From contig NZ_FMZV01000001.1 in the NCBI RefSeq assembly GCF_900101475.1, positions 1-64,000 of the forward strand: a DNA stretch of 64,000 bases, read 5' to 3'. The position numbers and the translations under genes were made by a program. Shown piece by piece: positions 53,598 through 60,589 of the stretch; position 1 is the first letter of the stretch; each line of letters begins with the position of its first letter. The notes under the pieces were generated by a model. That model saw only the letters and a list, made by a program, of their open reading frames with translations. It made no database searches and was not told the DNA's origin. This DNA comes from Ruegeria marina. Lineage in GTDB: Bacteria; Pseudomonadota; Alphaproteobacteria; Rhodobacterales; Rhodobacteraceae.

Positions 53598-55484
53598 TTA
53601 ACGTTGGAAGACATACGAACCGGGCGCATTCTCGATCGCCTGATAAGGGGCCGTATCTGTCCCGAGCCCCGGAGGCGGCACCTCTTTCCCCGACCGCTCG
53701 CTTAGCCAGGCGACAAGTTCGGGCCACCAGGACCCGTCGCGGCGGTCTGCTGCCGCCAGCCAGTCTTCGGGAGAGGCATAGGGCTCGTCCTCGCCCGTCG
53801 TCCGGATGCGGAACTCGCGGCCTTCGTGCCCCGGTTCGCTGACGATCCCGGCATTGTGCCCGCCGCTGGTCAGCAGAAAAGTGATCGGCGTGTCCGCCAG
53901 CAGATGCAGCTTGTAGACCGATTGCCAGGGCGCGACATGGTCCGACGTGGTCGAGACACAGAAGATCGGCACGTCGATCTCACCTATCGCGATGGGTTTC
54001 CCGCCCAGCCTGTACTTGCCTTCGGCCAATTCGTTGCCAAGGAAGATCTGGCGCAGGTATTCGCTGTGCATCCTGTAGGGCATCCGTGTCGCGTCGGCAT
54101 TCCAGGCCATCAGGTCGAACATCTCCTGCCGGCGACCCATCAGGTATTCGTGGATGTAGCGCGACCAGATCAGGTCGGCAGAGCGCAGAAGCTGAAACGC
54201 CCCCGCCATCTGCTTGGTCTCGAGATAGCCCTGGTCCCACATCATGTTTTCCAGGAAAGCGACCTCGCTTTCGCTCACGAAAAGCTGCAATTCGCCGGGC
54301 TCCTCGAAATCGGTCTGCGTGGCGAACAGAGCCAGCGTTGCCAGCCGGTCGTCGCCGTCGCGCGCCATCTGTGCGGCTTTCGCCGCCATCAAGGTTCCGC
54401 CGAGGCAGTAGCCGACACCGTGCATCCCGGTATCGGGCACGATCGCGGTAACGGCATCCATCGCCTCGGCCACGGCGCCGAAATAGTCGTTCATCCCCTT
54501 GTCGCGATCCTCGGCCGTCGGGTTCCGCCACGAGACCATGAAGACGGTGAATCCCTGGTCCACCAGATAGCGGGCCAGCGAATTGTGCGGGCTGAGATCG
54601 AGGATGTAATACTTCATGATCCAGGCCGGCACGATCAGGATCGGTTCGGGCTTCACCTTCCCGGTCGTCGGCGCATACTGGATGAGTTCCAGCAGGCGGT
54701 TCCGGAACACCACCTTGCCCGGCGTCGTGGCCACGTCGCGCCCCGGCAGGTAGTCTTCGGTCCCGATCGGCAGCTTGCCGGATACCGCCCGTTCCCAGTC
54801 TTCGAGAAAGTTCTGATAGCCGCGCAGCAGGTTCGCGCCGCCTTCGCGCAGGGTCGTCTGCGCAACTTCGGGGTTCGTCGCTATGAAATTCGACGGCGAG
54901 ATCATGTCGAGCATCTGCCGGCTGAGAAACGACACGACCTGCTCATCGCGCGCGCTGACCCCATCGATGTCGCAGGCGGCGTTGTACCACCATTGCTGGC
55001 TCAGCAGGAAAGCCTGGTAGATCAGGTTGTAGGGCCATGTCTGCCAGGCCTCGTGCTCGAAACGGTGATCGTGGGGCAGAGGCTTGATGCAGGGCGGCGT
55101 TTCAGGGTCGCGGGCAAGCTGCCCTGCGTAGATGCCAAGCCGCATGGCCTTGCGGGCCGCCTTTTCCATCAGTTGCACCTGCTTGCCGGGCGCCCCCATG
55201 AGATGCACCCACCAGGTGAAGAAGGTCGATGACAACCCATAGGGCGAGACGCCAAGCGTGAAGCGCGCGAGATGCGCATTGGCGGCCCTGTCGAGACTCT
55301 TGGTGCTGTAACGATCCAGCGCTTCGAGCGGCGAGGTGTAGACGATTTCGGGAGGCTCGGCATGGAGACCGCTACGTTCTTCCTCCTGGGAGCCCGAGGG
55401 TTCCTTGCTGTCCGGGCTCTGCCTGGAGGTTTCCCCGGCTGCCTTTGTCTTTAGATCTTCGGTCACTGCTTTGGTGTCGGGCAT
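53598..55484 (-). CDS. phaC: Class I poly(3-hydroxyalkanoate) synthase
   Basis: The 628-residue protein has the lipase-like box G-Y-C360-L-G-G in GVGYCLGGTLMA, with Asp515 (TTSDHVAPW) and His543 (SGGHNAGI) completing the Cys-Asp-His triad. The His-Asp spacing equals that of Ralstonia PhaC. FMVSWRNPTAEDRDKGMNDY is the usual family block. It polymerises 3-hydroxybutyryl-CoA from the PhaB reaction. The N-terminal 45 residues are charged and disordered-looking. It lies 44 bp after phaB. Confidence 0.95.
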   Translation of the reverse strand: MPDTKAVTEDLKTKAAGETSRQSPDSKEPSGSQEEERSGLHAEPPEIVYTSPLEALDRYSTKSLDRAANAHLARFTLGVSPYGLSSTFFTWWVHLMGAPGKQVQLMEKAARKAMRLGIYAGQLARDPETPPCIKPLPHDHRFEHEAWQTWPYNLIYQAFLLSQQWWYNAACDIDGVSARDEQVVSFLSRQMLDMISPSNFIATNPEVAQTTLREGGANLLRGYQNFLEDWERAVSGKLPIGTEDYLPGRDVATTPGKVVFRNRLLELIQYAPTTGKVKPEPILIVPAWIMKYYILDLSPHNSLARYLVDQGFTVFMVSWRNPTAEDRDKGMNDYFGAVAEAMDAVTAIVPDTGMHGVGYCLGGTLMAAKAAQMARDGDDRLATLALFATQTDFEEPGELQLFVSESEVAFLENMMWDQGYLETKQMAGAFQLLRSADLIWSRYIHEYLMGRRQEMFDLMAWNADATRMPYRMHSEYLRQIFLGNELAEGKYRLGGKPIAIGEIDVPIFCVSTTSDHVAPWQSVYKLHLLADTPITFLLTSGGHNAGIVSEPGHEGREFRIRTTGEDEPYASPEDWLAAADRRDGSWWPELVAWLSERSGKEVPPPGLGTDTAPYQAIENAPGSYVFQR

Positions 55485-55528
55485 GATGCTCCTCGTTGCG
55501 TTCGCGGTCTTTGCTGATGGCGGGGTGT

Positions 55529-56260
55529 CTAGCCCATAAGCAGGCCGCCATTGACCGGCAGGGTCGCGCCGGTGATGAACCCTGCATCCTGCGAGGCGAG
55601 AAACCGCACGCAGCGGCCGATCTCATCAGGCTCGGCCAGGCGCGATAGCGGCACCTTTGCAAGGATCTGGTCCAGGATGTCGTCGGGCAGCGCCGCGACC
55701 ATGGCCGTATCGGCATAGCCGGGCGCTATAGCATTGACGGTAACGCCCTTGCCGGCGCTCTCGTGCGCCAGGGCACGGGTGAAGCCCTCGACGCCCGCCT
55801 TGGCGGCGCAGTAATTCGTCTGGCCCGCCTGGCCCTTCGCAGCGTTGACCGACGAGATGTTGATGATCCGTCCGAACCCGCGCTGGCGCATGCCGCCGAT
55901 GACCTGTCGCGTGACGTTGAACATCGAACCGAGATCGACACGCAGGACAGCGTCCCAATCCTTGCGGTCCATCTTGTGAAACATGCCATCGCGATTGACG
56001 CCGGCATTGTTGACGAGAATGTCGATCGGGCCGATCGCCTCTTCCACGTCAGCAACTCCCCTGGCACAGGCGTCGAAGTCGCCGACATCCCATTCGAAGA
56101 CCGGTATCCCGGTCTCGCGGCCGAACGCCTCGGCCTGCGCGCCGCAGCCGAGATGCCCGACGGCCACCACCACATCGGCTTCGGCGAGCGCACGTGCGGC
56201 CGCTGCACCGAGGCCCTGCACACCTCCGGTGACGAGGGCGGTTCGCTGTTTTGCTGCCAT
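55529..56260 (-). CDS. phaB: Acetoacetyl-CoA reductase
   Basis: The ATG at 56260 follows GGGAGC and gives 243 residues. It is a classical short-chain dehydrogenase: TGGVQGLGAAAARALAEADV, then LVNNAGVNRDGMFHKM, the catalytic Ser (INISSVN) and Y-x3-K (NYCAAKAG). Its position before phaC supports NADPH-dependent reduction of acetoacetyl-CoA to (R)-3-hydroxybutyryl-CoA. The thiolase that should make its substrate is reduced to a remnant just upstream. Confidence 0.9.
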   Translation of the reverse strand: MAAKQRTALVTGGVQGLGAAAARALAEADVVVAVGHLGCGAQAEAFGRETGIPVFEWDVGDFDACARGVADVEEAIGPIDILVNNAGVNRDGMFHKMDRKDWDAVLRVDLGSMFNVTRQVIGGMRQRGFGRIINISSVNAAKGQAGQTNYCAAKAGVEGFTRALAHESAGKGVTVNAIAPGYADTAMVAALPDDILDQILAKVPLSRLAEPDEIGRCVRFLASQDAGFITGATLPVNGGLLMG

Positions 56261-56298
56261 AAGCTGCTCCCTTTCTTGGGTTTGCTCGATTGCCGGGG

Positions 56299-56490
56299 TC
56301 ACATGTCGCGCTCAAGTATCAAGGCGATGTCCCGGCCGCCGCCGATGCAGAACGACACCAGGCCACGACCAGTCCCGCCGCGCTTGACCGAGGCACCTGA
56401 AGCGGGGGCTGGCCTGGAGGCGAGCATCCCGCCGGAACGTCCCGTGGGCATCCGCCGGGCATGGCAGAGCCTCACCTTGGTCTGCGACAT
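56299..56490 (-). pseudogene. Acetyl-CoA acetyltransferase (PhaA) remnant, middle deleted
   Basis: The ATG at 56490, with AAGGAGA upstream, opens with SQTKVRLCHARRMPTGRSGG and MLASR, the N-terminus of a thiolase. About 30 residues on, the frame reads ASGASV and then GRGLVSFCIGGGRDIALILE, which are thiolase C-terminal blocks (GHPxGASGA region and CIGGGxG). Some 330 internal residues, including the active-site Cys89 region and GHP His, are gone. Only 63 residues remain. Its place before phaB fits an original phaA-phaB-phaC order. Confidence 0.75.
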
Positions 56491-56509
56491 GAGATCTCCT
56501 TAGACGAGA

Positions 56510-56764
56510 TCAGGTTTCGGGAAAATCGACGCTGTCGTCCGGCTTGGAATCGGTCTTGCCGCTTCTGGATCGCCACCCGGGATCATCCCGCTTGATCCAG
56601 CGCGACACTGCGTATGCGGCGGGCCACGTCAGGATCAACCCGATGGCAATCGCCGCCGCGATCGGCTGCCAGTTGTAGTAGCCCAGCGACAGGACGAGGA
56701 TTAGCAGACCGCCCACGAGGGCAGGCCCGGTCATGAAGATCAGAACGATACTCAGGCGGTCCAT
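56510..56764 (-). CDS. Small two-helix membrane protein
   Basis: The ATG at 56764, after AAAAGGAGG, gives 84 residues. Two hydrophobic helices, LSIVLIFMTGPALVGGLLIL and IAAAIAIGLILTWPAAYAVS, are followed by a hydrophilic tail (WRSRSGKTDSKPDDSVDFPE). No family recognised. It is the first gene on the minus side of box G (74 bp) and may head the pha/pta/ack transcript. Confidence 0.65.
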   Translation of the reverse strand: MDRLSIVLIFMTGPALVGGLLILVLSLGYYNWQPIAAAIAIGLILTWPAAYAVSRWIKRDDPGWRSRSGKTDSKPDDSVDFPET

Positions 56765-56830
56765 GTGTTGCCTCCTTTTCGCGGCGATTGGCGCTGGGTC
56801 GCAGGCTGACCTTTCTTGCACCAGTCGGCA

Positions 56831-56844
56831 TTAACGCGCGTTAA
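56831..56844. promoter_or_regulatory. Island box G: perfect palindrome TTAAC-GCGC-GTTAA
   Basis: A perfect 14-bp palindrome between divergent genes starting at 56764 (minus, 74 bp from the centre) and 56907 (plus, 70 bp). It is the best copy of the island box and could control both the pha/pta/ack unit and the HhH/SDR unit. Confidence 0.65.
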
Positions 56845-56906
56845 CGACCGAACCTCTGCGGTTTGGCTGAATGCGGGTCATGACCAAAAAGGGGGATGGC
56901 CCCAAA

Positions 56907-57572
56907 ATGACGACCGAGACCGACCTTGTCCTTGATCGATTGCTTGACCGCCATGGAACACTGTTTTCCGAGGAACTCGGCCTCGATCTGGCGCGGAATT
57001 CCCCGTCGGTTCTGTTTCAATGGCTTTGCGGCGCGCTTGTGATGAGCGCCCGGATTTCTCATGAGATCGCGATCGAGGCGGCCCGCGCCCTGTCCGATGC
57101 AGGCTGGACGACGGCTGATCGAATGGCTCAGAGCAGTTGGGACGACCGCGTCGAGGTGCTCAACCGTGCCGGCTATGCGCGCATCGACGCAAGAACAGCC
57201 CGCATGCTGGGCGAAACGGCAGAGCGCGCGCAGGACGAGTATGAAGGGGACCTGCGCAAGCTCCGCGAGGCGTCGGGCCGCGATCCCGAGGTCGAGCGGG
57301 CGGCGCTGAGGGCGTTCAAGGGGGTCGGAGATGTCGGGGCCGACATCTTCTTTCGCGAAATGCAGATGGTCTGGTCTGAACACTATCCGTTTCTCGACAG
57401 GATGGCACGGAACGCCGCGAAGCGACTCGGTGTGCCCGAGACTCCCGACACCCTCGCCGAATGGGCAGGTCGGGAAAGCTATCCACATCTTGTCACGGGG
57501 CTTGTCCGGGCAGAGTTGAAGGGCATCGACCGGTCCCGGCTGCTCGAAACCGGGGAAGGAGCAGCGTCATGA
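56907..57572 (+). CDS. HhH-GPD-like DNA repair family protein
   Basis: The start at 56907 gives 221 residues; ATGs at 56880 and 56871 are possible but less well placed. The protein is helical throughout. A helix-hairpin-helix, AFKGVGDVGADIFFREMQ, lies near residue 145, and FLDRMARNAAKRLG follows. This resembles endonuclease III/HhH-GPD glycosylase-like proteins without the iron-sulphur cluster. The catalytic Lys of endonuclease III is not seen in the hairpin. A base-excision or DNA-binding role is plausible. It overlaps the next gene by ATGA. Confidence 0.6.
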   Translation: MTTETDLVLDRLLDRHGTLFSEELGLDLARNSPSVLFQWLCGALVMSARISHEIAIEAARALSDAGWTTADRMAQSSWDDRVEVLNRAGYARIDARTARMLGETAERAQDEYEGDLRKLREASGRDPEVERAALRAFKGVGDVGADIFFREMQMVWSEHYPFLDRMARNAAKRLGVPETPDTLAEWAGRESYPHLVTGLVRAELKGIDRSRLLETGEGAAS

Positions 57573-58276
57573 CGCCCCGCGAATTCGTCATTTCGGAAAG
57601 CATTCAGGCTCCGACTGGGAACGACGGGCGTTACGAATATCGTGTCTGGCCACGACCGGGGCACCCGGCCATAGCCATTCTGAACAGCAACTGGCCGCTG
57701 GTCGCTGCCGAACGCCGCAGCGACATCTATCTCGTCCACGCAGCCAGCGACCGGATACTGGTGAAGTTGCGATCCGGTCGCCGTCTCGAAATCAAGCGTC
57801 GCGAAGGGGATGTGGGCAGGATCCAGTATTGGACGATGCCGTTTACAAGTGAGTTCCCGCTGACGGCTTCGGGCCGCCACAGGCTCGCCGGAGCCTTGAG
57901 CCTGCATGGCGACCTGCCAAGAGCCGCCAGCCTGTCACCTGCGCATCTTCTGGCCGCGATTGACGCGCGGGACGGTCGGGTCTTTCCGCAAACGGTGCGC
58001 AAGTCCCGGATGCTGTTCCGAAACGGCGGCTGTCGGGCCGAGATATGTCGAGTCGCGGTCGGCGGCTGGACAGGGAGAACGGTTGCACTCGAAGCGCCCG
58101 ATCTTCCATCGATTGCGTTGGCGATCGATCCGTTGCACCTCGGGACCCTTGCCAACCGGTCCTACGGCGATGCGCTGTCGCGGCTCTTCGCGCCACATCT
58201 GGAACGGCGCGGCACGCCTTTGGATCGGCCCGGCCTCCTCGTTCGAACGCAGCTTCAGGAAAAGAAATCACAATGA
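57569..58276 (+). CDS. Unknown protein, possibly CYTH-like
   Basis: The ATG at 57569 overlaps the HhH gene stop and gives 235 residues. The first half has YEYRVWPRPG, RRSDIYLVHAASDRILVKLR and GRRLEIKRREGD, a charged beta-strand arrangement reminiscent of CYTH/triphosphate tunnel proteins. The key ExExK motif is not clearly present. The second half has no recognised motif. It sits between a DNA-repair-like gene and an SDR gene in a unit under box G. Function unknown. Confidence 0.5.
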   Translation: MTPREFVISESIQAPTGNDGRYEYRVWPRPGHPAIAILNSNWPLVAAERRSDIYLVHAASDRILVKLRSGRRLEIKRREGDVGRIQYWTMPFTSEFPLTASGRHRLAGALSLHGDLPRAASLSPAHLLAAIDARDGRVFPQTVRKSRMLFRNGGCRAEICRVAVGGWTGRTVALEAPDLPSIALAIDPLHLGTLANRSYGDALSRLFAPHLERRGTPLDRPGLLVRTQLQEKKSQ

Positions 58277-59019
58277 AACGGCTCGATGGCAGAACCTGCA
58301 TCGTTACCGGCGGTGCCCATCGCATAGGCAAGGCCACCTGCCTGAGGCTGGCCGAAGAAGGCGCCAGGGTCACGATCACCGACATCGAAGACTACGACGG
58401 CCAGAGCCTGTGCGAAGACATCGTCGGGCACGGAGGCACCGCCGAATACTGGCATCTAGACGTGACGGACGAGGATGCGGTCGAAACGGTATTCGGCGAA
58501 GTCGCCGACAGGTTTGGTGGAGTCGATGTCGTCGTCAACAACGCCGGTATCTTCGGTGCCGACAAGCCGACTGACGAGGTCACGTCGGAGGAATGGCGCA
58601 AGGTCATGGACGTCAATGTCAACGGCGTCTTCTGCTGCACCAAGGCCGCGACCCCGCATATGCGGCAGAACGGGGGAGGCAGTATCGTCAACCTGTCTTC
58701 GATCTATGGCATTGTCGGCGCGCCCGACATCCCGCCCTACGATGCCTCGAAGGGAGCCGTGCGCGAGATGAGCAAGACCGACACGGTTCTCTATGCAAAA
58801 GAGGGCATCCGGGTCAATTCGATCAATGTCGGGTTCATCTGGACTCCGCTGGTCGAGGCCATGGCCGAAGCCTCCGAAGATGGGCCGGAGACGTTCCTCG
58901 CGCATCTCGACGAGTTGCATCCGGTCGGCCATGTCGGTGTGCCCGAAGACATCGCCGCCGGGATAGCCTATCTCGCATCCGGCGACGTCAAGTTCGTGGT
59001 CGGCTCCGAGCTTTTGTGA
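58273..59019 (+). CDS. Short-chain dehydrogenase/reductase, C-terminus out of frame
   Basis: The ATG at 58273 overlaps the previous stop and gives 248 residues. TGGAHRIGKATCLRLAEEGA binds NAD(P), and VVNNAGIFGA, NLSSIYG and YDASKGAVREM give the Ser-Tyr-Lys set. The frame ends at a TGA (59017-59019) after GSELL. In the next frame the expected SDR ending VIDGGYTAR follows to a TAG at 59042-59044. The shift lies in a TTTT run near 59011-59016, so a real frameshift or a base error has replaced the last nine residues. That tail helps form the substrate pocket. Confidence 0.85.
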   Translation: MKRLDGRTCIVTGGAHRIGKATCLRLAEEGARVTITDIEDYDGQSLCEDIVGHGGTAEYWHLDVTDEDAVETVFGEVADRFGGVDVVVNNAGIFGADKPTDEVTSEEWRKVMDVNVNGVFCCTKAATPHMRQNGGGSIVNLSSIYGIVGAPDIPPYDASKGAVREMSKTDTVLYAKEGIRVNSINVGFIWTPLVEAMAEASEDGPETFLAHLDELHPVGHVGVPEDIAAGIAYLASGDVKFVVGSELL

Positions 59020-59302
59020 TCGATGGCGGCTATACCGCGCGCTAGTAACCGACATCACCAAGCGGCAGGAATTCCCTAAGCACAAACCGAACCACGCCGT
59101 CGATCCCGCCGATTTCCCGGCCGATCATCGGTTGGCGGATCGGCTGTGCCTTCCTCTGAACCATGCGGCACCGCCCGTCAGGCCATGAAAACCCAAAGGC
59201 ACAGGTTCTGTGCGTGCGAGGAATGTGGACAAAAGCAGTGTTCAGAGATCCAGACCAGTAATCAAAATGGCTTGGAAAGCTGGGCTGACGAAAAGGCCGT
59301 CT

Positions 59303-59334
59303 CGCCGCGACCGGGAGGGTGCTGGGTCGCGGCG
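59303..59334. terminator. Inverted repeat between convergent genes
   Basis: CGCCGCGACC (59303-59312), 12 bases, GGTCGCGGCG (59325-59334). Perfect 10-bp arms between the SDR gene and the DUF892 gene, which converge. No T tract. The remaining bases of 59045-59345 show no gene. Confidence 0.45.
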
Positions 59335-59345
59335 GTGCGTCCTTG

Positions 59346-59837
59346 TCAATGCAACTTCGTGTCAATGCCGTTCTGGGCAATTTGGGTCAGACGGGCATCG
59401 CACACCTTGTCGTCTTCGAGGATTCCCGACAGAACCGTGGCATCGTGATCGTATCCGAGCTTGCTGGCCCAGCTTGCCAGTGTGCCCAGTACCGCGATTT
59501 CGTAGTGCTCCATGCGTTGAAGCGAGGCGATCAGCCCGGCATCCCTGAGGTTGCTGTCGTCGATCATCTCCGCCCATTTGTCCGTCTCGGCGAGGATCGC
59601 ATGCATCGAGGCGTCGTCGTGACTGTCCCCGGCTGTTGCGCCGTGTCCCTGCAGAAGCGTGTCGATCCGGTCGCGATGGTTCTCCGTCGCGTTGCGGTGG
59701 GCCGTAATCGCGTCCGCAAGCGACGTGTTTGTCGCCTGCGTTGCCAGGGCTCCCAGATGATCTGCCATCTGAGCCTCGACGGAACGCAGTTCCGAAAGTT
59801 CGGCGATGTAGAGATCCTGAAAATCGTTCACTTTCAT
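59346..59837 (-). CDS. Ferritin-like DUF892 protein (YciE/YciF type)
   Basis: The ATG at 59837, after GGAAAGG, gives 163 residues. The sequence FQDLYIAELSELRSVEAQMA, HRDRIDTLLQGHGA, LQRMEHYEIAVLGTLASWAS and GILEDDKVCDARLTQIAQN matches DUF892, a four-helix di-metal ferritin-like family induced by stress. It is downstream of a small membrane protein gene and box H. Confidence 0.85.
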   Translation of the reverse strand: MKVNDFQDLYIAELSELRSVEAQMADHLGALATQATNTSLADAITAHRNATENHRDRIDTLLQGHGATAGDSHDDASMHAILAETDKWAEMIDDSNLRDAGLIASLQRMEHYEIAVLGTLASWASKLGYDHDATVLSGILEDDKVCDARLTQIAQNGIDTKLH

Positions 59838-59887
59838 TGGTTTGCCTTTCCAGTTGGGTGTGTTTGCCTGTTCCGGTGATCTGCACC

Positions 59888-60208
59888 TCACTTCGGCATG
59901 CGGCGCCATTGCGGGCGTCGCACGATCCAGCGTGCGGCGGCAAATCCTGGCGCAAGAGACAAAAGGATGATCGCAACGGCGAAACCGGTCCGATCCAACG
60001 CGCCGGGTGCGAAAACCGTGCTGGCAACCCGGATCAGGATCCAGAACGCGGCCGCCGAGACAAGCACCAGCAACGAGGTGAACAGCAGATAAGCCGCAAG
60101 TGGATGAAGCTTTTCGTGTCGCAACGCCTGCGCGATCGGCCAGCATGCCGCGAGTGCCAAGATGGCGATGAACCATGCTGTGGGTTGGTCCGAGAGAGTG
60201 TTGGTCAT
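59888..60208 (-). CDS. Small membrane protein, three helices
   Basis: The 106-residue protein has hydrophobic stretches WFIAILALAACWPIAQAL, AYLLFTSLLVLVSAAAFWIL and FAVAIILLSLAPGFAAARWI, and a basic C-terminus (RRPQWRRMPK). No family recognised. It probably forms one unit with the DUF892 gene 50 bp downstream. Confidence 0.65.
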   Translation of the reverse strand: MTNTLSDQPTAWFIAILALAACWPIAQALRHEKLHPLAAYLLFTSLLVLVSAAAFWILIRVASTVFAPGALDRTGFAVAIILLSLAPGFAAARWIVRRPQWRRMPK

Positions 60209-60318
60209 GTCTGCTCCTTGGCGGTTCGCGAGGGCATCTTTGGCAGCTACCGCGTCAAATGGCGGACCTCCTGCGATGCTTGTTCGGGAAAGTATGCGAT
60301 CCAGAGGGGACGTGCGCC

Positions 60319-60332
60319 TTAACCGGCGTTAG
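60319..60332. promoter_or_regulatory. Island box H: TTAAC-CGGC-GTTAG
   Basis: This 14-bp inverted repeat with one mismatch is centred about 117 bp upstream of the membrane protein start (60208, minus strand). It lies in a 381-bp gap (60209-60589) with no other supported feature, and is the last copy before the NRPS-like gene. Confidence 0.5.
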
Positions 60333-60589
60333 CGCCGTGTTCTAACCGCTGCCCTGGCAGGCCAGGTTTACTTGTGCAGACGGGCCGTTTGTCGGGTTTT
60401 CCCGTGTCGATCCGGTACGGGTCTGCGGTTGATGGGCTTGAAATCGGCGGATTTCATTTGACTCACGGACGACAGGAAGTGGACACTCGGGGCATATTTT
60501 TTTCGGCATGGCTGTTGCAAGCCTTTCGCAAGACGCCGTGCAACTCGTCATTTTCGGCCCGGCAGAAGGCAGGTGGCAGAAGGTAAGAA

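Noticed and set aside
53590-53605. GGTTAACGTTGG near the pta start as a further island box
   Set aside because: Only one half-site is present at the 5-4-5 spacing, and it overlaps the end of the phaC gene.
60342-60586. Short overlapping frames on both strands before the NRPS-like gene
   Set aside because: No ribosome site or motif, and codon use is unlike the neighbours.
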